Shown here: positions 23,762 through 32,930 of the stretch, piece by piece
How the letters are laid out: every line of letters starts with the position of its first letter
Numbering within the stretch: the stretch's first letter is position 1
Assembly: GCA_963920525.1 (NCBI GenBank)
Contig: OY986435.1
Location: 179,274,266-179,338,265, forward strand
Length of the DNA stretch: 64,000 nt
Source of the DNA: Dichetophora obliterata
Taxonomy: Eukaryota; Arthropoda; Insecta; Diptera; Sciomyzidae
Reading direction: 5' to 3'
The notes under the pieces: generated by a model
Database searches by the model: none
What the model was told of the DNA's origin: nothing
What the model saw: the letters and a program-made list of their open reading frames with translations, nothing else
Program-made: the position numbers and the translations under genes

Positions 23762-25047
23762 TTGGGGGTTGGAATTAGTTTTAAAGGTTTTCTAAGAGAT
23801 GGCGTAACTATCAATAGATCGCATCGGGCACACCTGTGACTATATTCATTTCAAAGCACATTGTCTGAGCTTCATTTTTCAGTATGTGTCATTCCACTCA
23901 AGTGTAAACAACATATATTTTTTTCTCTGTGAACATGTCGACTTTCGTTCCAACAAAACGCAATTTGCGGGAAGGTTTACTTTTGTGCTTCCATTTGAAG
24001 AAAAAAGCGGTTGAAGCACAACGCACGCTTACTGAGGCTTACGGGGACTATGCTCCATCGATTTCTACTTATGAGTACTGGTTCCGTCGGTTTAAAAGTG
24101 GTGATTTTGATACGGAAGACAAAGAGCGTCCGGGCCAGCCGAAAAAGTTTGAAGATGAGGAATTGGAGGCTTTGCTCGATGAAGACCCGTGTCAAACCCT
24201 TCAAGAATTGTCAGAATCATTGGGAGTCGACTTATCAACGGTCGGCAAACGCTTGAAGGCCATGGGAATGATTCAAAAGCAAGGAAATTGGGTGCCGTAC
24301 CAGTTGAAGCCGAGAGACGTTGAACGGCGATTTTGCATGTGCGAACAACTGCTTCAACGGCATAAAAGGAAGAGTTTTTTGCATCGTATTGTCACTGGCG
24401 ATGAAAAGTGGATCCATTACGATAATCCTAAGCGAAAAAAATCGTGGGGACCACCCGGCCATGCATCAACATCGAGGGCCAAGCCGAATATTCATGGCGC
24501 CAAGCTTATGCTGTGTATTTGGTGGGATCAGAAGGGTGTCGTGTACTATGAGCTGCTAAAACCTAACGAAACCATCACTGGGGAACGCTACCAACAACAA
24601 TTGATGCAATTGAGCCGAGCATTAAAGGTTAAACGGCCGGAATATGCCAAAAGACTTGACAAAGTGGTTTTTCAACATGACAACGCACGGCCACATGTTG
24701 CAAGAACCGTCAAGGAAACGTTGGAGGCGCTGAATTGGGATGTGCTACCCCACCCGCCTTATAGCCCAGACATAGCCCCTTCCGACTACCACCTATGCAG
24801 ATCGATGACGCATGGCTTGGCTGAGCAGCGCTTCACTTCTTACGAGGATACCAAAAAATGGGTCGATTCGTGGATTGCCTCAAAAGACGAATCGTTCTTC
24901 CGGCGCGGAATCCATATGCTGCCAGAAAGATGGGAAAATGTTGTAGCTAACGATGGACAATACTTTGAATAATATACATTGTACCGTTGTTTCTAAATAA
25001 ATGCTCAAAAACCGCAAAAAACCTTTAAAATTAATTCCAACCCCCAA
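23762..25047 (+). mobile_element. Complete mariner element (1286 bp)
   Basis: The terminal inverted repeats begin TTGGGGGTTGGAATTA on both sides and extend about 30 bp with a single mismatch (AGTTTT versus AATTTT). They are flanked by a TA duplication at 23760-23761 and 25048-25049. The length, TIR size and TA target are as in Mos1-type mariners. The element encodes one uninterrupted transposase and carries a short 3' UTR with AATAAA-like signals after the stop. Near-identical ends and an open ORF suggest a young insertion. Confidence 0.97.
23935..24972 (+). CDS. Mariner transposase (DD34D), apparently intact
   Basis: This nuclear enzyme binds the TIRs and performs cut-and-paste transposition into TA. 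The first in-frame ATG is at 23935; the frame opens slightly earlier only through a GTG. This gives 345 residues, the length of Mos1 transposase. The N-terminal half (about 1-110) is the paired-type helix-turn-helix DNA-binding region. The linker motif reads WVPYQL (119-124; WVPHEL in many relatives). Catalytic aspartates are D156 (VTGDEKW), D249 (HDNARPH) and D284 (PYSPDIAPSDYHL), with 34 residues between the last two; these are the same positions as in Mos1. The C-terminal LPERW motif is present. There is no stop or frameshift. Changes such as DYHLCRS for DYHLFRS may or may not affect activity. No promoter can be assigned. Confidence 0.96.
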   Translation: MSTFVPTKRNLREGLLLCFHLKKKAVEAQRTLTEAYGDYAPSISTYEYWFRRFKSGDFDTEDKERPGQPKKFEDEELEALLDEDPCQTLQELSESLGVDLSTVGKRLKAMGMIQKQGNWVPYQLKPRDVERRFCMCEQLLQRHKRKSFLHRIVTGDEKWIHYDNPKRKKSWGPPGHASTSRAKPNIHGAKLMLCIWWDQKGVVYYELLKPNETITGERYQQQLMQLSRALKVKRPEYAKRLDKVVFQHDNARPHVARTVKETLEALNWDVLPHPPYSPDIAPSDYHLCRSMTHGLAEQRFTSYEDTKKWVDSWIASKDESFFRRGIHMLPERWENVVANDGQYFE

Positions 25048-25049
25048 TA

Positions 25050-25860
25050 GTTAAAAACTAAGTACTTTACTATAAAATGTTATCGAATTTTTTTTTCTTT
25101 TTATTTTTCTTTTCTTTTAAACCGTGCATTTTGTTTATTGTCAAATATTTAAAATCTTTGAAGCTTTCGCTAACTACAAAAAATGTTTGACAAAAATTTT
25201 TCTTTTATTAAAATTATATGACCATAATCATAAGCCACAAAGATGGCATGAGTTTCTGTTAAAACTCTGTTGTTTATATGACTTTAGCTAACGTACAAAT
25301 TACTATGTGTGTAAGAGACAAATGCTTATTAACAAAATTTTGAAGTTATACCTCTATTTTTATGTAATTTAAGAAATAAAGAATAATGCATAGACAAGAT
25401 ATAAAATCATTTAGTAAATTGTTGTTGAATTTTAAGAGACTCTACTATTTAGATAACATTATTTTATATGGAATGAAGTCGTAGTTTTTTATGCAATTGT
25501 GAAAAATGTATTTTTTCAAATCAAAGTTGATCAATGCTTGTCTGAAAAATAGGAAGATTTAGTTTTATGATGTATGCAACATAGGCTTTTTTTATCCAAT
25601 TTACCAATTCCATGCTAACAAGAAGTATTTTTCCAAGTCATACCATTTTCAAGTCATAAAATTAATCAATGTATTAATTTGTCAAATTGAATTTCGTGAT
25701 TTTTGCATATAACTTTTTACTTTTCGCAGAACGCATACCCCAGAAGGGCAAATGCTCATAAACCTATATATAATGCTCATACACGGATTTTGGCATAAAA
25801 AATTCTTATCTGGTATATTATTTTTTGTCTTCTTATTGCCTTTGAGAAAGGGTGTTTTTT
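25050..25860. other. AT-rich non-coding stretch
   Basis: I see nothing supported here other than homopolymer runs. It lies between the mariner element and the tandem-repeat patch. Confidence 0.5.
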
Positions 25861-26235
25861 CCTCGGATCAAGTATGTCATCTGGCCAGACGAAATGGTTT
25901 TTATTTTTTAATAACTTTTTCTAGTTGCTTGATTGGCAAATGTTCTCTTAGGTTTTTGAGTATGTTTTTTTTCTATATGATAAGCATAAAATCGAAAAGT
26001 TCTGTACATGTTTGTAGTGATAACTTTTGTCACAAAGTCAAAATCTTCATATATGGACTATATCGTCAGGCCAGACGAAATGGTTTTTCTTTTTTAATAA
26101 CTTTGTTTCTAGTTGTTCGATTAGCAAATACTCTCTTGAGTTTATGAGTATGTTTTTCTTCTATATGAAAAGTATAAAATGGAAAAGTTCTGTAAATGTA
26201 CATGGACTATATCGTCTGCTCAGACGAAATTAATT
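25861..26235. repeat. Imperfect tandem repeat, about two and a half units
   Basis: Landmarks CCAGACGAAATGG(T), TTTTTAATAACTTT and GAGTATGTTTTT recur with spacings of 186 and 149 bp (unit landmarks at 25885, 26071 and 26220). Units are diverged and differ by an internal deletion. Each carries the imperfect palindrome TCNTCNGGCCAGACGA. Frames crossing it are repeat translations. Confidence 0.75.
25995..26120 (+). repeat. 126-bp segment duplicated exactly at 27223-27348
   Basis: Base-by-base comparison shows 126 identical bases with 27223-27348 in the same orientation. This copy is embedded in the tandem patch and is therefore the likely donor. It has no terminal inverted repeats, poly-A or target duplication. 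Confidence 0.95.
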
Positions 26236-27104
26236 TCTGAGAGATAAGGGCGTGATGTTTTGTTCAATTTCATATTCTTCTCTTATCCTGTGTTCGCCAG
26301 ATAACAACAAAAATATTGCTCAAAAATACATAGCATACATATGTGTACATCCTCTGAAGCATAAAACTACCGTAAGCCTACCCGTCATTATGCTAAACTT
26401 TGTAATAGGGCACATCTCTGATATCGTCTGGCCAGACGACATAGTCCATTTACTGTCTTTCGGATCATTACCGACATTAACAAAAAAACATTTTGTTAAT
26501 ATCATTGCTGTTAAAAGCGTACTAGTTTCTTTTTCTTCTTATTTTGATGTATTGATTTATTAAAAACTAAGTGCAAAAATATTTAATGCCTACATGCCTA
26601 CAAAAATATTTAATGCCAATCTCAACATTTGCGCTGATCTGAAAAATTCCTGGCTTAACATAAAAATATTCACCTTACATAAAATAAATATGCAATTTTG
26701 TTCACAAAATAGCTTCAACCTATAACAAGAATTTATTTTTCGATGTTTATAGGTGTGTTTTCGTACACATTGTCGAGTAAAGTTCAAGCTGATTATAAAA
26801 TTGGAAAATAATGTCAAAAGTACGGAAGCCACTTCTAGCTAGTTTCAAGTAAAAAAACAGCTGATTATCTATCAAATGTAGACAGTGCAAAATTCACAAT
26901 AAAAATTTCCCACGAGAATCTTAGGGATCTTATCATCACCTGTCTGACTGGTATTGGTAACAAATTCAAAATACTATTGCAGTTTCTTCAATTGTTTTCA
27001 ACAACATTGAAAAGGCTGGATTGTCAGTTTTGAAGCATTAGAAAATCAATCATTCTCTCGAACTGTTTCTTGGATACAATCGTGAACATAATCAAAGTAT
27101 TTCT
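26236..27104. other. Non-coding stretch containing a perfect 16-bp palindrome
   Basis: The perfect palindrome TCGTCTGGCCAGACGA lies at 26424-26439; its imperfect forms occur in the neighbouring tandem units. Otherwise no gene or element edge is visible. Confidence 0.6.
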
Positions 27105-28045
27105 ATTTAGTCCCGCAAGTGTCACAAACGCAATATTTTATTTAATATAATGAGAAAAATGAGCAGCGGTTTTTGTCCATGCCCTGTAATCAACAGTTAA
27201 CGATTGCAACAACATGTGCTGAAAAAGTTCTGTACATGTTTGTAGTGATAACTTTTGTCACAAAGTCAAAATCTTCATATATGGACTATATCGTCAGGCC
27301 AGACGAAATGGTTTTTCTTTTTTAATAACTTTGTTTCTAGTTGTTCGAGTACGAACTAAAAAACGTAACGCTTGACTATTCTGTTAACACTTGACTTCAA
27401 TCCCTATAAAATTTGCATACTACAGCTATTTATGAAATAATTTCTAAAGGATTAAACTCCAAAAATATTCATAGCATTTTTGTAGTTTGTAGTTACAAAA
27501 TCTAAGCTTACACAACTCTGATACCGTGTTAAAAGAATTGTGTTCTACAGACACAACTGTTGACTAAAAGTCCGCTGAACGAGCTACTACATGCAGCATG
27601 TTTGGTGAGCGCTCGCCATTTTTGGCAGCGAAAAATTTCTCTGCTACTTATCATAAATACAGCTTATTTTGCTTGTCAACTCTTTGAAGAATAAAAATAG
27701 AAGTAAAAAAATCAGATTTATTAAGAAACTGGGGCCGAATTACAACATCCTTGATCAAATAAATTTTATCAAGGATCACGTATGCGGAAAGCTTCCAATG
27801 ACTTATTGCTTTTTAAACTCGCAAGTGTCATAAGCGCCATCTTTAACTGTAGAAGAATACCGTTTCTACTGTTCTTGTCCATACCACGCATGTGCTAAAT
27901 AAGTGAGTACAGAACGGTGTGAAAATACGGAAAATACAGTACGGACTAAAAAATTGTAACGCTTGAGTATTTTGTTGACTGTCAATTTTCTGCCCTAAGG
28001 GCTTTATACGAAATCATTTCTAAAGGTAAACACGAAAAAAATTTG
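27105..28045. repeat. Diverged local duplication, one copy carrying the 126-bp insert
   Basis: The order of landmarks (C)TCGCAAGTGTCA, TGTCCAT, CATGTGCT, GTACG(A/G)ACTAAAAAA, GTAACGCTTGA(C/G)TAT and AAATAATTTCTAAAGG occurs once at about 27112-27450 and again at about 27819-28026. The first copy has the 126-bp block between CATGTGCT and GTACGAACT where the second has about 40 unrelated bases. The copies are old and contain no gene. Confidence 0.6.
27223..27348 (+). repeat. Second, exact copy of the 126-bp segment
   Basis: It is identical to 25995-26120, 1.2 kb away. The surrounding sequence is a different, older duplicated segment, so this block was copied in recently without transposon hallmarks. 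Confidence 0.95.
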
Positions 28046-29059
28046 TGTGTTTAAAACAACTGCGCACACAGTGCATCGGCAAAACAATTCAGTCAATATT
28101 TTACGGCTTTCATCCACGCATCATCATTTGTTTAGGTTTATTGATGTCGTTGTTGTCTATTTGCAAGGAATCACTATTATTTATGTTTGACTTTTTGGCC
28201 TCTCATATGTGTGCCGCTACGACGACTTCCCAGCATAAAAGTGTTCTTCCGTTGAAGTGTTAATTTAAACATTTCAAGTTGTTTGTTCATACAAAATTTA
28301 TTTAAAAAAAACCCTACCCATTGAATAATGAATGATGTGCTCACTTAAACCGGCTAACTGATTTCAAAGTTAACGTTCATTCATTCATTCATTCATTTTT
28401 TCAACATTCAAGCCGAGAGAACCATTCGTATTGTTAGTTGCCATCACTCAAGAGGAAAAATGCCTGTTCAAAGAAAAGCAAGACCAAAACAAATACAAGT
28501 GATAGCAATGAGCCGTTTTTCATTGAATTTAAATATTTCAGCTGGCTGTGGAATATTTTCTATAAAGTATAAACTCTAAATTTCTTTCACATTAATTGAC
28601 ACAAAAACGCCGCAGTAATGGATAAAAGTGAACGTGCTCTAGGCTTAAATTTGCTGGTTAATTGAATTTAATTTTCTTTTTGTTGCTGTGGTCATTTTAC
28701 TACTTATTTTTATTATTGTTGATGCGTTTGTAGATGTTTGTTGATTTTTTATTTAATGGAAAAAGTTGAATTTAATCGTTATAGTTGTGATTAGCATTTT
28801 TCACATTCCTCTTAATAGTTTAGCTTATGTTAAACTAACACCAGCTTTTTTTCCTAGAATTCTGTATGAAAAAGTTTTATTGATACTTGTGGAAATAGAT
28901 AGTTCATGTTTTTTCTTCTTCTAAATTTTAAGATAACAGCCTTATGATTTACATGCTATGTAAGACTTTTGCTAGTTAAAACTTAGTAATTTTATTGCTT
29001 ATATCAGATACAAATGCAAATTAGAAACAGATTTGAAACATATAAAAAATATATACATT
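28046..29059. other. Non-coding stretch with ATTC microsatellite
   Basis: A (TTCA)n run of about five units lies at 28375-28398. No gene or transposon end was found. Confidence 0.5.
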
Positions 29060-29382
29060 GCTGACTCCGAACTTTACAGAGTAATTTTTACTCTCAGAGG
29101 TTTTCTATTGTATGCAGGGAGGTGGCTGCCGAACATAAACAATAATTCAATTGAAAAATAATCAGTCTGACCTGGGGTCTGAACCAGAGAACTGCACAAG
29201 CCTACTTGAAGTTCAAGCTTTTTCAAGTACTTAAATTCAAGCACGTATCCAAGCTTGAAAAAGCAAGCTTTAGCCAGCTTGCAAAAATACCAAACAGATA
29301 CAAGCCATATTCATGCTTGATCGTTGGCTTGGCTTGTTTCGGCTTACTTTGTCGGGTGGAAAGTTGAAAAGCTTAAAACGAT

Positions 29383-30490
29383 CGGCAAAAGCTTGTAAGC
29401 CTCGCAAGTATCCAAATTATTGAATTAAAGCAAGTATCCAAAAATTCAATGAGCTTCTTTAGAGAGAGCTTAAACGTAATAGGACTTTTAAGGATTCTGT
29501 GGACTCCGTGGTGTGAAGTTTTAGGATAAACGATTTCGAAGATGCTGTCAAACTGTAAAATATAAGATGGCGGATAGAGTTGCCACCTATATTTTTTTTT
29601 ATTTTTGCGAATTCTTGTAATTTTGATATTCTGACAACGGATTTGATTTAGAATATTTTGTCACAGTTTTAAAATTTAAGATGGAGGTTAGGGTTGCCAC
29701 CTAAATTTTTACCACAGTATTGCCACCTAATATTATGTACTTTTAAAAGTTTTAAACATTATTTATCAGTGTTAAGGGGTCGCTGATTTCGAATCTAAGG
29801 TCAGAATTTTAAAATTCAAGATGGTGGATAGGGTTGCCACCTTTATTTTTTTTAGTTTTATGAATTCGGGGCTGGCAAAAAAAAAATGGTACACCAAAAA
29901 TGGGTCGCTGAATCCGAATCCGTCGTCAGAATTTCAAAATTATAACATTTTGAAATAATAGGGTTGCCACCTAATAATATGTACTTTTAAAAGTTTTAAA
30001 CATCATTTATCAGTGTTAAGGGGTCGCTGATTTCGAATCTAAGGTCAGAATTTTAAAATTCAAGATGGTGGATAGGGTTGCCACCTTTATTTTTTTAGTT
30101 TTATGAATTCGGGGCTGGCAAAAAAAAAATGGTACACCAAAAATGGGTCGCTGAATCCGAATCCGTCGTCAGAACTTCAAAATTATAAAATTTTGAAATA
30201 ATAGGGTTGCCACCTAATAATATGTCTTTTTAAGAATTTTAAACGTCATTTATTAGTGTTAAGGGGTCGCTGATTTCGAATCTAAAGTCAGAATTTTAAA
30301 ATTCAAGATGGTGGATAGGGTTGCCACCTTTATTTTTTTTAGTTTTATGAATTCGGGGCTGGCAAAAAAAAATGGTACACCAAAAATGGGTCGCTGAATC
30401 CGAATCCGTCGTCAGAATTTCAAAATTATAAAATTTTGAAATAATAGGGTTGCCACCTAATAATATATCTTTTCAACAATTTTAAACGTC
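29383..30490 (+). repeat. Left inverted arm with three 244-bp tandem units
   Basis: The landmark GTTAAGGGGTCGCTGA recurs at 29771, 30015 and 30258 (periods 244 and 243). Each unit includes AGGGTTGCCACCT twice, ATTCGGGGCTGGC and TGGTACACCAAAAATGGG. The arm outside the units matches the right arm in reverse complement. Confidence 0.9.
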
Positions 30491-30510
30491 ATTTATTAGT
30501 GATAATATTA

Positions 30511-31374
30511 TGTTTAAAACTCTTAAAAAGACATATTATTAGGTGGCAACCCTATTATTTCAAAATTTTATAATTTTGAAATTCTGACGATGGTTTCGGA
30601 TTCAGCGACCCATTTTTGGTGTACCATTTTTTTTTTGCCAGCCCCGAATTCATAAAACTAAAAAAAATAAAGGTGGCAACCCTATCCACCATCTTGAATT
30701 TTAAAATTCTGACCTTAGATTCGAAATCAGCGACCCCTTAACACTGATAAATGATGTTTAAAACTTTTAAAAGTACATATTATTAGGTGGCAACCCTATT
30801 ATTTTAAAATGTTATAATTTTGAAATTCTGACGACGGATTCGGATTCAGCGACCCATTTTTGGTGTACCATTTTTTTTTTGCCAGCCCCGAATTCATAAA
30901 ACTAAAAAAAATAAAGGTGGCAACCCTACCCACCATCTTGAATTTTAAAATTCTGACCTTAGATTCGAAATCAGCGACCCCTTAACACTGATAAATAATG
31001 TTTAAAACTTTTAAAAGTACATAATATTAGGTGGCAATACTGTGGTAAAAATTTAGGTGGCAACCCTAACCTCCATCTTAAATTTTAAAACTGTGACAAA
31101 ATATTCGAAATCAAATCCGTTGTCAGAATATCAAAATTACAAGAATTCGCAAAAATAAAAAAAAATATAGGTGGCAACTCTATCCGCCATCTTATATTAT
31201 ACAGTTTGACAGCATCTTCGAAATCATTTATCCTAAAACTTCACACCACGGAGTCCACAGAATCCTTAAAAGTCCTATTACGCTTAAGCTCTCTCTAAAG
31301 AAGCTCATTGAATTTTTGGATACTTGCTTTAATTCAATAATTTGGATACTTGCGAGGCTTACAAGCTTTTGCCG
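30511..31374 (-). repeat. Right inverted arm with two 244-bp tandem units
   Basis: This is the reverse complement of the left arm, with landmarks CGACCCCTTAAC at 30731 and 30975 (period 244). One unit fewer accounts for the right side being about 250 bp shorter than the left. Identity between arms is high over the parts compared by eye. Confidence 0.9.
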
Positions 31375-31640
31375 AAGGGCATCAAGCTTTCCATTGCTTG
31401 AAACTTCGTGCCGTTCGCTTGTAAGCTAGAATAGGTGCAAGCTGTGCGTGGGCTTATTTATATTCAATTACAAGCTTTGCTTGATTCAAAATTATCAAGC
31501 TCAAGCTAGCTTGAACTTGTATTTTAAGCAAGCGCTTGAAATAGACTTCCAGCCGGCTTGTGCAGTTCTCTGGTCTGAACCGCACTTCTTTAGCTTATAG
31601 GCTACGCACTCTACCAGTAAGCTACGGCCGCCACCTGCAG

Positions 31641-31918
31641 AATTATATTTTATATATCCTTATGAAGCAATAAAGACTTATTGTTTAAAAGCCCATCACT
31701 GATTCAACCGAATTACACCTTTATGAGAACCGTACTACTCGTAAAAGTACTATGATATAATTTTTCAAATTTTTAAGCATTAACTTTTGCAAAAAGAAAT
31801 TCTCGAACGATAAAATGTAAAATCGTATGTAAGACAAGAGTCTTTCATTTAAAAACAAAAGATTTGTCTGTTTATATCGCTTATATCTGTTTATATCGCT
31901 TGTCTTTATCTCTATCGA
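31641..31918. other. Short non-coding gap
   Basis: An imperfect direct repeat of CTGTTTATATCGCTT occurs just before the Helitron-like start (about 31869-31901). Nothing else is visible. Confidence 0.5.
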
Positions 31919-31999
31919 TCTATATCTATATTATTATATAAAATTGAAGTGAAAATTTAAAGTTACGACTTTACCCCAAAGATGCTGGTCCAATTTATA

Positions 32000-32293
32000 C
32001 ACTCAGAAAAAAAACCAACAGTGAAACTGTTAAATCAAATCCAACAGATGAGTTTTTGAAATTAACAGTCTGGACTGTTGATAATATAACGGTTTTACTC
32101 AATTCTCATTTGAATTTTCAATTGTCCTGCACTAGGATGGATAATATCAATACATATTCACATTAAAGAAAAGAAAATTCAGTTAGGAATTGAGTAAAAT
32201 AGTAATTTTATTGACAGTCCAGACTGTTAATTTGAAAAAACTCATCTTTTGGATGGGATTTAACTGTTAATCCCTCTGTTTTTTCTCTGAGTG
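32000..32293. mobile_element. Tc1/mariner-type MITE (294 bp) with about 80-bp TIRs
   Basis: The ends read CACTCAGAAAAAAAACC and CACTCAGAGAAAAAACAG inward. The inverted similarity extends about 80 bp, including ATTAACAGTCTGGACTGT on both sides. TA flanks lie at 31998-31999 and 32294-32295; removing the element plus one TA restores the sequence seen in the homologous copy near 6330. No coding capacity. Confidence 0.85.
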
Positions 32294-32499
32294 TATGAAC
32301 AAAATTTTAAAATATCTTATTTGTGCTACAGTTTTAGTTAGGGGTATTTTTCTTTCGAAATTTTAATAAGTATATATAATTAAGGAAATAAGTTTTTTAA
32401 GAAATCATCCCAGCTGCCACGCATTGCTTATTCGTTGTGTTTTGACGCGTTTGTGTTGTGACATGGTATAATTATTTGACAAGGTAATAGTGACAGTTT

Positions 32500-32841
32500 G
32501 TGGCGACCGTAGCCTAGTGGGTAGAGTGCGTGGCTCCTAAGCTAAAGAACCGCGGTAGCCCGGGTTCAATTCCAGCTCAGACAGAAAGTTTTTTCAATTG
32601 AAATAATTTTTCTGTTCGGTCGTCACCTCTCTGCAGACAATGGCAAACCTCGAAGAGTAAAAATTGCCATGTAAAGCTTCTTGAGAACATAAGCCGTTCG
32701 GAGTCGGCATTAAACACGTAGGTCCAGTTCTCGGTCATTTGTGATCAAACATTTAATAACACGCACAACACAATTGATCAATAGAAGCTAGGTCAAAGTC
32801 CTTCCAAGGGCTGAAATGGCCAGTTTATTTTTATTTTTTTA
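32500..32841 (+). mobile_element. tRNA-derived SINE (342 bp) with perfect 15-bp TSD
   Basis: The head carries an A box, TAGCCTAGTGGG (32510-32521), and a B box, GGTTCAATTCC (32563-32573), so it could be transcribed by RNA polymerase III. The body ends in a T-rich tail. The 15-bp duplication TAATAGTGACAGTTT (32485-32499 and 32842-32856) is perfect, as produced by LINE-encoded target-primed reverse transcription. Other copies lie at 29060-31640 (split) and about 59203-59475, both on the minus strand. The partner LINE is not identifiable here. Confidence 0.92.
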
Positions 32842-32863
32842 TAATAGTGACAGTTTTTTAGCG

Positions 32864-32896
32864 ATCAGGAGTTGTTGTTTCGCTACAACTCCTGAT
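32864..32896. repeat. Perfect 12-bp hairpin with third half-site
   Basis: ATCAGGAGTTGT (32864-32875) and ACAACTCCTGAT (32885-32896) are perfect inverted copies around a 9-bp loop. A further CAGGAGTTGTAG half-site follows at 32911. It sits just after the SINE and may belong to the 3' part of the Helitron-like copy. Confidence 0.8.
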
Positions 32897-32930
32897 TGCA
32901 AAAATAGCTACAGGAGTTGTAGTTTGCTGC

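Larger units (their letters stand above)
29185..31572. mobile_element. Hobo-like hAT fold-back element (2388 bp), non-coding
   Basis: Both ends read CAGAGAACTGCACAAGCC inward; the first 12 bases equal the terminal repeat reported for Drosophila hobo. The 8-bp duplication GTCTGAAC (29177-29184, 31573-31580) fits the hAT/hobo target pattern nTnnnnAn. About 200 bp inside each end, rich in AAGCTTG/CAAGCTT motifs, differ between sides. From 29383 and 31374 inward the two arms are near-identical inverted copies that meet at about 30490-30511. The arms contain 244-bp tandem units, three on the left and two on the right. No ORF of meaningful length exists, so it must use a transposase supplied in trans. 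Confidence 0.92.
29060..31640 (-). mobile_element. SINE copy (minus strand) split by a fold-back hAT insertion
   Basis: Bases 29060-29184 and 31573-31640 together match the tRNA-derived SINE found intact at 32500-32841, in reverse orientation. The head (GGCGGCCGTAGCTTACTGG on the minus strand) is right of the insertion and part of the body is left of it. Joining them across one copy of the 8-bp duplication GTCTGAAC restores the alignment, so the split is a clean insertion. The copy is diverged and its 3' tail is missing or unrecognisable. Confidence 0.75.
31919..32930 (+). mobile_element. Helitron-like element copy 2, carrying two insertions
   Basis: It starts A|TCTATATCTATATT and aligns with the copy starting at 6238 through 'aaatcatcccagctgccacg'. 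A TA-flanked MITE (32000-32293) interrupts it exactly where copy 1 is continuous, and a SINE (32500-32841) interrupts it further on. Beyond the SINE a 12-bp perfect hairpin follows, which may be the 3' structure, but no clean CTRRT end is visible, so the right boundary is approximate. Confidence 0.5.

Noticed and set aside
23929..23934. Upstream GTG as transposase start
   Set aside because: GTG is not a normal start in nuclear eukaryotic genes; ATG 23935 gives exactly the 345-residue family length.
29185..31572. CRISPR-like or satellite interpretation of the repeats
   Set aside because: Units are 244 bp without spacers, in inverted arms bounded by TIRs and a target duplication, so this is a transposon.
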